DNA of 64,000 nt from Papaver somniferum (Eukaryota > Streptophyta > Magnoliopsida > Ranunculales > Papaveraceae), in assembly GCF_003573695.1 (NCBI RefSeq), contig NC_039359.1, positions 142,063,112-142,127,111 of the forward strand, written 5' to 3'. The notes beneath the pieces are model-generated. The model searched no databases, was not told the DNA's origin, and saw only the letters and a list, made by a program, of their open reading frames with translations. The first letter of the stretch is position 1. The number at the start of each line of letters is the position of its first letter. The translations under genes and the position numbers were made by a program. This document shows positions 10,256-20,337 of this stretch, piece by piece.

Positions 10256-11067
10256 TTACAGCATCATAAGTATTTGTGGTTGCTCGCTGATCAGGTTGAA
10301 CCTTAAAAGCCATAACATTGTCTTGCACTTCTTTAGATAAAATAACATCTCCATTCTCAGACGTTCAGAATTAACTATAGTCTGGTATGCAGTATCAATT
10401 GATGGTAGAGGATCTCTTGCCAATAATTGTTCACGCAGTGAACTATACATACTATCAAGACCAATCAAAAAATAATGTGGATAATCTTCTTCTCTCAAAT
10501 TAGTCACCTGAGTCGCAATATTACAGGTGCAATGACCACACGTGCATTGTGGTATTTTCATATATGTCACCAGCTCATCCCATATCTTGTTTAATCTCCC
10601 ATAATATACAGCTGCACTCTCAGATTTCCCTTGTCTACACTCACTCAAAGAAGATTTCAGTTGACAGATTCTTGTTCCACTGACAACACAAAATCTCTTC
10701 TTTAAGTGTGTCCAGAGAAGACTCGCATCATCATAATCTCCCAGCCTTGATCTGATTGAAGAATCCAGTGTGTTGTTAATCCAAGAAACCACCATTGAAT
10801 GGACATCAATTCATTCCTCCAACTGGTCAGGATCTTCAGGTTCTTTAATGGTACCGTCAACAAAACCAAATGTTCTCTTAGCTATCAAAGATATTCAATG
10901 GCTCTATCCCATTCATCATAATTGGTTCCTTTTAAAACAATCGGGTTAATAATAATACCAGGACCATCACTTGATCCTAAATGGTACACCATATTCTTCT
11001 TCGGCAAATCATATCCCATATCTTTTCCCTTCGTTCCCTTTGATGTCTTTGTTTCATCTTCTCTCAT
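10256..11067 (-). pseudogene. Copia gag
   Basis: The segment 11067-10885 gives the gag start, ending VLKGTNYDEWDRAIEYL. The segment 10795-10256 gives the main UBN2-type gag: VVSWINNTLDSS, AAVYYGRLNKIWDELVTYM, CTCGHCTC and HYFLIGLDSMYSSLREQLL. The two parts are in different frames. The nucleocapsid zinc knuckle expected downstream (10060-10255) is not intact. Gag would form the cytoplasmic virus-like particle that packages the element RNA. Confidence 0.8.
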
Positions 11068-11109
11068 CGGTTAAAGAGAACTTGATTCAGGGTTACGGTT
11101 TGAACCAGG

Positions 11110-11121
11110 GTCTCGAGACCA
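11110..11121 (-). other. Primer-binding site of the copia element (degenerate)
   Basis: Immediately inside the 5' LTR the minus strand reads TGGTCTCGAGAC, recognisably derived from TGGTATCAGAGC, the initiator-tRNA-Met site. Its position fixes the 5' LTR edge at 11122. Confidence 0.6.
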
Positions 11122-12062
11122 TGTCAAGTTCTCGATAAGTCTTAATATTCTCATTAAAGTTCAAGATATTCATACAATCAGAAGCCTTGGTCACCAAGAC
11201 TCAAGACTTGTATCAAACAGAAGACTCTTCCTAATATAACTCTCAATAACTTAATATACATACGACTCAAATATAGATTGGGTTTGATAATGCTTTTATT
11301 TTTCCAAAAGCACTTTCAAAACCTATATATGTTAATAATTTTTGCAATTAGTGTTTGGTAAAAAAAATCAAAGTGCTTTTTACCCAAAACACTTCTCAAA
11401 TTCCAAAGCTGGGGAGGAGGAGCTTTTAAAAGCTACAAAAGCATAAGTTTTGGTCCCACCAAAATTTAATACTTGATTTATCTTTTTTGTCCCTATTTTA
11501 TTTTGTAAATGACAAAAATTATCGTTAAATATATATACAATTAACTTTTTGTTTCTTATATTTTATTCTTTAAATATTATTATAATCTATTTTCAAACTA
11601 TTTTATGATACCATTTCATTTAGTTTGTCAAAAATGAAAATAAAAACAAATATTAAATAATTACTTATTTAGTTTTTTGTTTGAAAATTATATATATATA
11701 TATATTAAAAAGTGGTTAAATAAAATAACCTTTTTTAACAATCATAATACTAGTAACAATTAGTAAATTTAATATTTTATATATTTATATTTAATCATAA
11801 AAAAAGTAATTATTTTAATACCCAATAAAATTGAATAAAACTATTTTCAGAGATATGTCTGTTTTTGTCATTTGACACAACAACAATGGTTGAATCTGAT
11901 ATTTTACCAAACACACTTTGATTGCTTTTTTAATCAGCTTTAACTTTAATTAATATTTTATCAAACGTCTAATTGTTTTTTTCTCACAGCAACGCACAGG
12001 AGAAAAGTGCTTTTATAAAAGCCGCAGCACTACCAAACTAAGCCATAGTCTATTTCCTAATA
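11122..12062 (-). repeat. 5' LTR of the copia element, split by a MITE
   Basis: The segment 11122-11276 matches 6587-6746 and the last 18 bp (12045-12062) match 6742-6755. The intervening 768 bp is foreign. The outer target duplication AATTC follows at 12063. Confidence 0.8.
11277..12044. mobile_element. AT-rich MITE inserted in the copia LTR
   Basis: This 768 bp insertion has imperfect inverted ends. The left end reads TTGGGTTTGATAATGC and then AAAAGCACTTTC. The right end, reversed, reads CTTAGTTTGGTAGTGC and then AAAAGCACTTTTC. ATAG occurs on both sides (11273-11276, 12045-12048) as a possible short target duplication. The interior is non-coding and very AT-rich. The superfamily is not certain. 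Confidence 0.7.
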
Positions 12063-12067
12063 AATTC

Positions 12068-12199
12068 CTTATTAAAATAAAAGTAAACAGTACGAGGTTT
12101 GGTCGTATACCACTTTGCCAGCGTGTTTCATAGTCCATGCCGTGACGTTTCATTCGCTACTTATTACAAGACCTCGTTGCTCAAACCCAATAAAATTAG
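12068..12199 (-). pseudogene. Copia copy B part 2 (gag start and leader)
   Basis: After the AATTC target duplication the sequence resumes the copy A order: CATAGTCCAT..CGTTTCATTC and CAAGACNTCGTTGCTCAAAC align with 3210-3270. It is interrupted again at 12199 by the Mutator-like element. Confidence 0.65.
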
Positions 12200-12915
12200 T
12201 AGAAATTGACGTTTAATTCCAAATTAGTTGGGCTTTAGACACTCTAGTCCTATCCTTTCAAGCCTAGTACTAGGGGGTCCAAATCTTCCAATATCTAAAC
12301 GAGTTAGTCCAAATCCTAACGATTCAGTCCAAATTTAAGTTTTACTATGACTAAAATAACCTCCTATCAAACACAATCCAATATTCTTCCAATCTTCCCA
12401 CATATGTTTCTACTTTTCATCCATCGAGAAAACCTCATCTTTTTTCCTCGTTTAGATCCGCTGAAGACGGTGATTGTGATTTTGGCTACCGTGGATGCTT
12501 AACAAGTGGTGGTGTGGTTGTTGGTTCCGAAAACATGTTTTTCAGAAAACATTTTCAGATCCAAGATTTTTAAGTGAGAAAAGACGGAATTTCGAATCGT
12601 TTTCATAATTTCTTCTTGCATATTTTCATTTTATTCTCATATCTTTCGTTCCTCATCTCCAATATTGTTGTTGTTTCATCGTATTTTAACTTTTGAGGTT
12701 TGATTTTTTCTTTCGTTAAAGGATTCTTTGACCGATCCTTTTATTTCAATTGAAGCTTTTGAATCTGTAGCGGATTAATTTAATGATAATTAATTCATGC
12801 AAATTTCTTTATTGTGATAGTAGGTTGAGGTAATTCGTTTGATTGTCTTTTTAATTTTTCATTTATTGTTCTTTAATTTTGATCGTAAGCGAAATATTGT
12901 AGACGGAGGTGGTAG

Positions 12916-13597
12916 GTGTGTCTTTAATTGGACATTCTGCTGGAGGATGGCTTGCTCGTCTCTACATGGAAGAATTTGGAACCTCCAATATTTCCTTACT
13001 GTTGACTCTTGGATCTCCTCTCTCGTACGTTCCCTAACTTCCTTTATACTGATTGATCTCTTAGTAGTATTATGCATAAATTATTTCAGGATTGCCCACA
13101 GTTGTGTAACTCTTAGACATATTGATACTTCTTATCGAAATGTTTACAATGATCCACTTCCTTATATGAAATGTCTTTCATTTTGTTTAATAGCTATATT
13201 GGTTTATGCTCTACATTTTCTATGGGTAAATATAATTCTCTTGTTGCATGTTTGGTTCAACATATTGGCTCTACTTCCTGATAACAGTATTTTTAAATAA
13301 TAATCCAATTGCATTTGTAAATGTAATTCATTTACTTAAGAAATGGAAATTTTATTTTCTTCTCTGCAATTTCTTTCGAATTGCAGTTTGACCTTTGTAA
13401 CCAATTTAAGAATTTGGTTCACGAAGTCGTGTCTACTTTTCAAGGACTGGACAACAGTTACAATTTTCTGTAGGTCCGCCTCCAAAAGATTCACCAGGAG
13501 TAATTGATGAAACTAGAGGCCTCTTGGATTATGTTGAAATACATTACGCACCTGTTGTTTATACTTTGGAGTTGAGATATGTATGTGTTGCAGGGAG
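12916..13597 (+). pseudogene. Captured alpha/beta-hydrolase gene fragment (two exons with intron)
   Basis: Exon a, about 12916-13024, reads VSLIGHSAGGWLARLYMEEF then LLLTLGSPL and ends at a GTACGT donor. G-H-S-A-G is the nucleophile elbow of alpha/beta-hydrolases, and the longer match fits the plant lipase/PGAP1-like family. Exon b, about 13474-13597, after TTTTCTGTAG, reads PPPKDSPGVIDETRGLLDYV and ELRYVCVAGR and ends at G|GTAAAG. The intron between them is retained, so genomic DNA rather than mRNA was captured. Using the visible splice sites, exon b is one base out of the expected frame. The catalytic Asp/His part of the enzyme is absent. It is a fragment and not a working gene. Confidence 0.75.
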
Positions 13598-15552
13598 GTA
13601 AAGTAAAATGCGGCTCTAACGAAATTCATTACTGCCTACGTTGTCAGCAGATGGGTCTTTACTCTTTAGCATTAATGTTGCTTTTATCTACATCACTTCC
13701 ACATTTGTCAGTTTGATTTGGCTTTGTTGCTTAGCTCAACTACTTTGAGTGAATGAATTGTAATGGCTAGAGATAAATATATTGAAGTCTGGGCTTAACA
13801 ACCTCCATTGTTCTTGTGAAATGCAAGGTCAAATCACTTACATTTTATTCCATTTTGTTTCATCACCGTCAACCATATGTTTTGTCATAGTAGAGGTAGA
13901 TTTTCTAGGATTTTTGTTTCACTGTTTTTGTTTAATATTGTTGAGTAGTAAATGATTAAAGATGATCGGATTTTGAAAATCTTTATTCTCCGTTCAAGTT
14001 GTAGATATTTTGTTTGTGTCGAGTGATACTGTTTGTTTCTTTATGGTAAATGGATGTCACAATGTGCACATAATTATACATATATTAATTCTCAATATGT
14101 GCATAATTGTATATATATTGATTCTTACTGTGTAGATAGTTGTACACCCGTTTTTTATGGTGCACATAATTGTACATTTATTGATCGTTAAGATTATGTG
14201 TGGCTTGGGGTACTGAACACCTGGTTCCTAGTTAAGATTTTGTGTGTCTTGGGATAATGAAAATATTTTTTAATATATAAATTGAGCTATAACAGAGATT
14301 CGCCATGTTCAGAGGTAGAAAATGAGAAACCGAGAGAAAAGAGGTTAAGGTTTATGAGTTAGCTGGAGGGTGCTTTATAACCAACTGTTACTCAAAAGGG
14401 ACAAAAAAGAAAGAAAATGAAAAGAGATTAAAAACGAGTTAAGAAAAAACATTTTGAAAGGATTAGTTATAGTCTGAGTAGCAAAGAAAAGGAATGGTAT
14501 TTATGGAATCAGATGGTCCACTAACAAATTAGATTTTCTTCGTGGACATTTAATTAGTGTTAAATACTTAGCAAAGAAAAGAAATGATATTTATGGAATC
14601 AGATAGTCCACTAACAAGGTCTCCTTGGTGTTTACCGTTTCATCCGTTATACTGAATAGTCTTGAGCACTAATGATTGAGGAAAATAAGATAAGCTACTG
14701 GCCTACAAATTTTGTGCTTGCGCTATCCAGGGTATGTTCTTCTATCTATCCATGACTAATTTGTATTTTTTTGTTGGGATACCAATACCAAGTAGACCTT
14801 GCACTTCAGCTACCTTAGGATCCAATTTGTTTATGCTTACAGTAGAATTTTGTTTATGTTGTCAGTATTTGTTTAGCAGTAATTAGGTCCTTAGTTATAT
14901 CATTGCGTATAAGTACTCTTCCGTCATAAATATTCGTTCAATCTTTCAGTCAATATAGTTAATTAAGCTCGCTTATGGGTAGTCTTGGAGGTGTTTTTCT
15001 TTGAAAATTTGATGCGTCTTCCAGTTAAATCGTTATTGCTATAAAAGTATGTATGCGTACATAGTTGTACACATGTTGATTACTAATGTGTACACAGTTG
15101 TACACGTTGGTTATTAATGTGTACATAGTTGTACACATACATAATTTTTTCTAAAGCTGCGCATAGTTCTGCATTTTTTTTGTTTTCTGTTTATATTTTT
15201 TCTTTAGAGAAACTCATTGATGTAAATATAGTCCGGGTCCAACTTAATGTGCACATAGTTGTACATATACTGATTATATTATCTTAACAAGAAAGTAAGT
15301 TGCATCTCTAATCATATGTCTTGATCCTACTTCGATGCGAACCTTCTACTGTTGGAGTTTGAGTAGAGAAGTGAGCTTGCTTTCCCAAATAACAAGACTA
15401 TGCTAATATTGAAGCGTCATTTGTTAGTTATATAACCCAAGAATGTAATACGGAAGTTGGTTGCCATTACATTCCTGAATATGCAATTGTACAGCATAGG
15501 CATGTGAATCATTCAGTTCCTTATGTGTGTTGTTGTATTGATCGGAATGCAG
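13598..15552. other. Non-coding interior of the Mutator-like element
   Basis: No coding sequence was recognised. It holds part of the GTGYACATARTTGTACAY array (about 14055-14190 and 15045-15265) and a near-duplicate pair GCAAAGAAAAGRAATGRTAT at about 14480 and 14570. Confidence 0.5.
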
Positions 15553-16140
15553 ACATCAAGACCAAAATACAATCAAATCCTTGTGAAGATGCCTGGGGTT
15601 GTGACTTATAGGGAAATCAGGTAAAAACATCCTTATTAAACAGTTTTTCATCTATATGCAGATATATGACATTTTACATAGTAACATATGACAAAAATTA
15701 CATTTGTACATATTAGTACACATGTTATATAAGTCTACATTTTTGTGCACATGTGACAAAATTACATGCGTACATATTAGAGAACATGAAATTCAAGTGT
15801 ACATTGTTGTGCACTTTATTTTATTTTTAAGGCTGGGCATATCTCTGCAATTCGTAGCTAGTTTGGCTTGGCGGTAGGCATCACTGATGAGTAATAAAAT
15901 ATGTCTGTCATTTTATTACTACCAAAGAGTTGTGTGTTTCAGTCTGAAACTAGTTTGGCTTGGCGGTAGGCATCGTTACACCAACTTCCCTTGCTTTTGG
16001 TCACCAATAAATGACTACAATTACTGACATGGAACAGATGCTCTAGCAATTGCAGTTGCCAATCCTACTGAATCTTTTGAAAGTCCAACTTCAATCAGAA
16101 GGAAAATTGTCACTTGTGTACATAGTTGTACACAAGTGAA
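14055..16140. repeat. Dispersed palindromic motif GTGTACATAGTTGTACAC
   Basis: About twelve copies and variants of GTGYACATARTTGTACAY occur in clusters at 14055-14175, 15050-15135, 15248-15270, 15700-15815 and 16112-16135. The TGTAC...GTACA core is self-complementary. Copies are separated by unrelated sequence, so this is not a simple tandem array. Confidence 0.8.
15553..15620 (+). pseudogene. Possible further captured exon
   Basis: An open 68 bp stretch between an ATGCAG acceptor and a CAG|GTAAAA donor reads TSRPKYNQILVKMPGVVTYR in one frame. I do not recognise the family. The flanking splice sites and codon-like composition are the only support. Confidence 0.35.
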
Positions 16141-17078
16141 GATGGTGTTACTGAGATTTCAATGGTGTTAGAACTGTTGATTTTATGAATATGAGATGGA
16201 GACAGTACTTACTTTGTGTGATTTAGAGTCTACAGTGACTAAGATGATAACGAAATGAAGAAGTGATGTGTATTGTTGCTGGCTGAGCACTTACAGGGTA
16301 TGGATGAGCTGCAGCTGGATATGAAGCAATTGCAGGTGATGCTATGGGAAATTTGGAAGAATGGGTTTGCTTCTATTTTGCAGTACAAGGAATGGTGCAT
16401 CTAAGTAATTGGTGCTATTGAGATGGTAGAACTCTAAAGTGGTGATCAGGTGAATAAATATCAAATGCCGATGGAATAGCAAAGATGAAATCTGAAATGT
16501 GTGATGTTGGTGGTACTGAGGAGCAGAATTTATGTTGTTGTTGGATGGGTAGTGTTGCTGCAGAAAAGTGCAACTAAGATTGGAAAGCTACAGAAACGGA
16601 TAAAAAATTTGAGTTGAATGGTTGAGGTGTTGTAGTTGTTTGCAGCAGAAGGGTAAAGAGTGGTTGAGCGTTGGAGCTGGTGTTGGTAATGAGTTTCCGT
16701 TGTAAACATGTTGTATTTTGTAGATGTGTACATGTTTGTATGCCAATGTAAACTAAATTTTTTTAAAAATGAGAACTATATAGTCATATGGGTACTCTTT
16801 TTGTATCTCTCGGAAAGAGCTTTCCGAACATATAAAATTTGTGAATTTTGGACAAACGGTTTGAAAGATAAATTTATTTTACTTTATTTTTTTATTATTT
16901 AAAACTGCTGACATCATTATGAGTCACTTTGGACTAAATTTCAAATATTTGGATTAAATTGTAAAGATGAAGGTTATTTGTGTATTTTTCATAAAAAAGA
17001 CTAATTTGTACCTAGTTGAATGGGTTAGGACTAACTAGTATATTTTGATGGGATTTTGGACTAAACCGTATTTTTCCC
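15621..17078. other. Non-coding right part of the Mutator-like element
   Basis: No gene was recognised. There are TTGCAGYTG-type short repeats around 16050-16400 and inverted GTCCAAA-type subterminal motifs from about 16925. Confidence 0.45.
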
Positions 17079-17728
17079 ATAAAATTAGCACATGTACTTT
17101 CTCGATGAGCTCCTCCCTCTCCTCATCCTCCACTGTTGTTGCTAGAGGTATTTTCCCTTTCAAAGTTTTAACTAAACATTGATGCACCAAAAAAAAATCA
17201 TCTTTAGCCTCCATAGGAGAAAATCATTCCACCCGTCAAACATCTTTATCACAAACTTCGCCACCATCATAGATCGCTTCTACCTGAAGTTTTGTTACCA
17301 ATTTGATATAACAAATGGCTCAAGCACAATCAAGATAAAAATGAAGTTAATCGCATAAGCATGCACACATAAACAAAGAGATTTTAGTAGTTTGATCTAT
17401 ATCCACTGTGAAGACCACGAAATAATTCCATTAAGATGAAACAAGATTACAAGGTAACACCCAAAATTTCTCTCAAAAATCTAACTCACACACTCACTGC
17501 AATCTATTTCTCTCACAGCCAAAGGAGAAGCCTCATTTTTCATTTCTCCCGATACGGTTACAGGGTAACTAATGGAATCTTGGGCCAGAAATAACAAGCA
17601 AAGCCCAAATAGACTTGCAAGAACTGCATTCATATGAGAAAAAATGTTGGCGTCTTTGATTATACGAAATACATCTCCCATATTCGTATTTTAAGAATCA
17701 CTTAAGAACTTTTACAAGGTTACAACTA
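17079..17728 (-). repeat. Copia copy B part 3 (leader, primer site and LTR-derived sequence)
   Basis: After the second copy of ATAAAATTAG this continues copy B exactly where it broke off, aligning with 3280-3930 (GTACTTTCTC.ATGAGCT, TTTGTTATA..AAATTGG on the minus strand). It ends at the TTACAACTA target site (17720-17728) of the next insertion. Confidence 0.7.
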
Positions 17729-17729
17729 G

Positions 17730-19400
17730 TGAAAACTACAGGGAGACCCATTCTCCCAGATTTTTCAACTAAGAAACTCACGCTCAGAAAACTACAGGCG
17801 CGCATCCATTTTCTGGAAAAAAATTATTCTCAAATCCACAATTTCAAAAATTATGTTTTCGTCTGTTTTAATGGTCGAATTACACTTCTTCTTCAACAGA
17901 ATAGAATAGAATCTCTACATTTTCATATCCTCTCACCCGAGTGAACTCGGAGAAGACCAGTTCCCCCCCTAAAACCTGTAAGTTCGATTCTAAAACCCCA
18001 ATTTCTGTGCTCATTCTTTGATACAGGATAATCTTAATCGATGGAGGAAATTCGAAACCCCTTTCTCTGTGCTCACATGTACATCACAAAACCCTTCCTT
18101 TCTTCGTCATATCAGGGTTTGATTTGTTTCTTCTTCTTCTTCATTTGTAAGGGAGGGTAGACATCATGTTTGGGTATACTTGGGAGGAGGATGGAGCTGA
18201 AGATTTTGATAGGAATGGTTGATTTTTCATTGGTGATGAGAAATTTGTCTAATTTTTGTTGACATTGAAGGGGATGAATTGGTTAATGGTGATGTGTTTT
18301 GTGAGGAATTTGGGAGTTAGAGAGATGGGTTTGTTAGTAGATTTGAGATGATGTACATAAATATCTTACTTTCTATGAGATTTGGATTTGGGTTCATTCC
18401 AGTTTATTTAAGAATTAGGGGTTAAGAAATTTGAAGTGTTTTGTGATGAAACTGATTGAGTTTAAGGTCGGAATCGAAGAAAAAGAAAATCTGAAGAATT
18501 GAATGGGGGAAGTTTGACGGATGCGATAAACTTATGTCCTAGTCTTGTTTCCATTTGGTTTAATTTATACGAAAATTGGTTGTGTGTTGATGCTTGTGGA
18601 AAATGTATAGGAAGATACCAATGCTTGTGTATAGAAAATGTGTTTTTCATTTGATCTTGTATACGAAATGACTAAAACAACCAGGAACAGAACTGAATGC
18701 TTACAGGAAATTGAAAACACAAGCCTAAACCACAAAAAGATGGTGAACTCCTACACTGATTATGTATAATTGCTTGACAGGGACAAAGGCTGAGGATCCG
18801 CATTTACCTGCGGAAAATGTATAGGAAGTGCATCATAGTGATGAAGTCTGCAGCGCATGAAGTCCAAGACTCCAGCATTTCTCTGCAGGGAACTTGGAGA
18901 TGCATAATCGTAGAATGACACATACATTAAAATTTAGTCAATTCCAGCATTGGTGGTGGTGTTTCGGGGACCTAGTTAAGTGCAGAAAGGATGATTGATT
19001 TCGTAATGTCAGGTCTCGAGGGAAACATGAGCTTAATTATCTCAAGCAATCATAGTCAGTGTTTGGTGTTCATCTTATAATTTGAGGCTCCACCATTTTT
19101 CTACAGGAGATTCATAGACAGATGAGTAGAATTTTGAGGCAATTCCAACACTGGGGGTTTCCTGTAACCTGGTTCAGTCTTGCAAGAGTTTGTTAACCAG
19201 GCTTTATCCAGTTGAGTTCAACATGGGTGTTTCAGGGCAGCAGGTGTTACAGGCGGCTTAGTTCAATCATACGGCTTAGTCCAACACATACAATCTGTTG
19301 CAAAATACTGTATAGTAGATTTCTGACATCCATTGAAGTACCCCCAGAGTATGTGAACTAGCTTGTATTTCATTCTCTAACAAAAATTCATTCAATAAAG
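17730..19400 (+). other. Captured UTR-like host sequence, no coding recognised
   Basis: Features of plant 5'-leader and intron DNA are visible: TC-rich stretches, 'AAAACCCTTCC' and 'TCAGGGTTTGATTTG', GTAAGT-like donors near 17980 and pyrimidine-rich acceptors. No domain or open frame above 75 codons looks real. Origin is unknown. Confidence 0.35.
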
Positions 19401-20200
19401 CACTACAAAAACAGTTGCATAACCTGTTGTTGTCCATAATGGTTGAATAATCTGTTATGCAACTCTAAAAACAGTTGTATAACCTGTTATGCATCTACAA
19501 AATTTGTTGCATAACGTGTTATGCAGTCCGAAAAATGATTGCATAACACGTTATACAACAACATTTTTGTTAGTATTGAAACCAACAAAAAATAAGGTTG
19601 CATAACTTGTCATGCACCTACAATAATATCTACATAACATGTTATGCAGTCGTGAAAATGGATGCATAACCTGTTATGCATCCGAAAATATGACTGCATA
19701 ATGCATTATGCATCGAGAAAATTGCCACACAATCTTTTATGCATCGAGAAAATAGATGCATAACATGATATGCATCCGTAAATATGGATATATACTGCAT
19801 TATGCATCAATTTTTTATACTCAAGAAGGGTGCGAAGACAATGGGTACATGACTTGTTATAGATGCATAACTTTGTTATGCAGTCGAGAACATGGTTGCA
19901 TAATTCGTTATGCGTCTGCATAATGCGTTATGCATCCTTTTTGGTGGCTGCATAATGGTTATGTATCAAGTTTTCGAAAATTTTGCCTAAAACGATGATC
20001 ACCTCCGATTTTTTCATGAAAAACAAAAATTTGATATTGTTGTTTGTACTCGTCGCGTAGCTCTCTTTAAAAGATTTCCAACCATATAAAATTTGTAAAT
20101 TTCTAAGGTGCGGATTTTTAGATATGTTATGTCCAAGTTGAGTTGCCAATTATACCCCTGATGCATAACTCAGTCATGCATATGCATAATCCGTCATGCA
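19401..20200. repeat. Array of palindromic TGCATAAC..GTTATGCA motifs with a CACTA-like start
   Basis: From CACTACAAAAACAG at 19401 to about 20200 there are some 16-20 copies of TGCATAACNNGTTATGCA or half-copies, spaced about 25-45 bp. The array looks like a subterminal region of a CACTA element beginning at 19401. No opposite terminus was found, so it is either a truncated nested CACTA or native to the Mutator-like element. Confidence 0.75.
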
Positions 20201-20337
20201 GAAGTTTTTAATAATTTCATATAATTATGGGTGTCACGGAAATAATTATGGGTGTCACGGTACCCAAAATTAATTATGAGCCTGAGAACGAGAATATTAT
20301 TTTTTTTGGGTCTCCCCCTAATTTCCCCTTGCAACTA

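Larger units (their letters stand above)
6587..12062 (-). mobile_element. Complete but decayed copia LTR retrotransposon
   Basis: Short LTRs (6587-6755 and 11122-11276 plus 12045-12062) flank gag, protease, integrase, RT and RNase H remnants in copia order on the minus strand. An exact 5 bp target duplication AATTC is seen at 6582-6586 and 12063-12067, confirming both ends. The LTRs differ at roughly 5-6% of positions by eye, so the insertion is much older than the gypsy element at 24775. It interrupts copia copy B, and its own right (5') LTR is interrupted by a MITE at 11277-12044. Confidence 0.85.
12200..17078. mobile_element. Mutator-like element carrying host gene exons (Pack-MULE-type)
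   Basis: This 4.9 kb insertion splits copia copy B. Flanks carry ATAAAATTAG at 12190-12199 and 17079-17088, a 9-10 bp duplication as Mutator elements make. The ends are imperfectly inverted: GAAATTGACGTTTAATTCC on the left, and GAAAAATACGGTTTAGTCC reading in from the right. GTCCAAAT / TTGGACTAAA recurs just inside both ends. No transposase was recognised. Inside are alpha/beta-hydrolase exons and a dispersed 18 bp palindromic motif. Confidence 0.65.
17729..20328. mobile_element. 2.6 kb Mutator-like element
   Basis: This insertion is absent from the duplicate block. The 9 bp flanks are TTACAACTA (17720-17728) and TTGCAACTA (20329-20337). Inverted ends share AAAACTACAGGGAGACCCA on the left and AAATTAGGGGGAGACCCA reading in from the right, about 17 of 22 positions. 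No transposase was recognised. The left 1.6 kb looks like host 5'-untranslated and intron sequence. The right 0.8 kb is an array of TGCATAAC motifs. Confidence 0.7.

Noticed and set aside
12839..13300. 153-codon plus-strand open frame as a gene
   Set aside because: It is out of frame with the alpha/beta-hydrolase exon it overlaps and runs through its intron.
19401..20200. CRISPR-like array of regularly spaced repeats
   Set aside because: Units are short palindromes with variable spacing and sequence in a plant transposon. There are no unique spacers of constant length.
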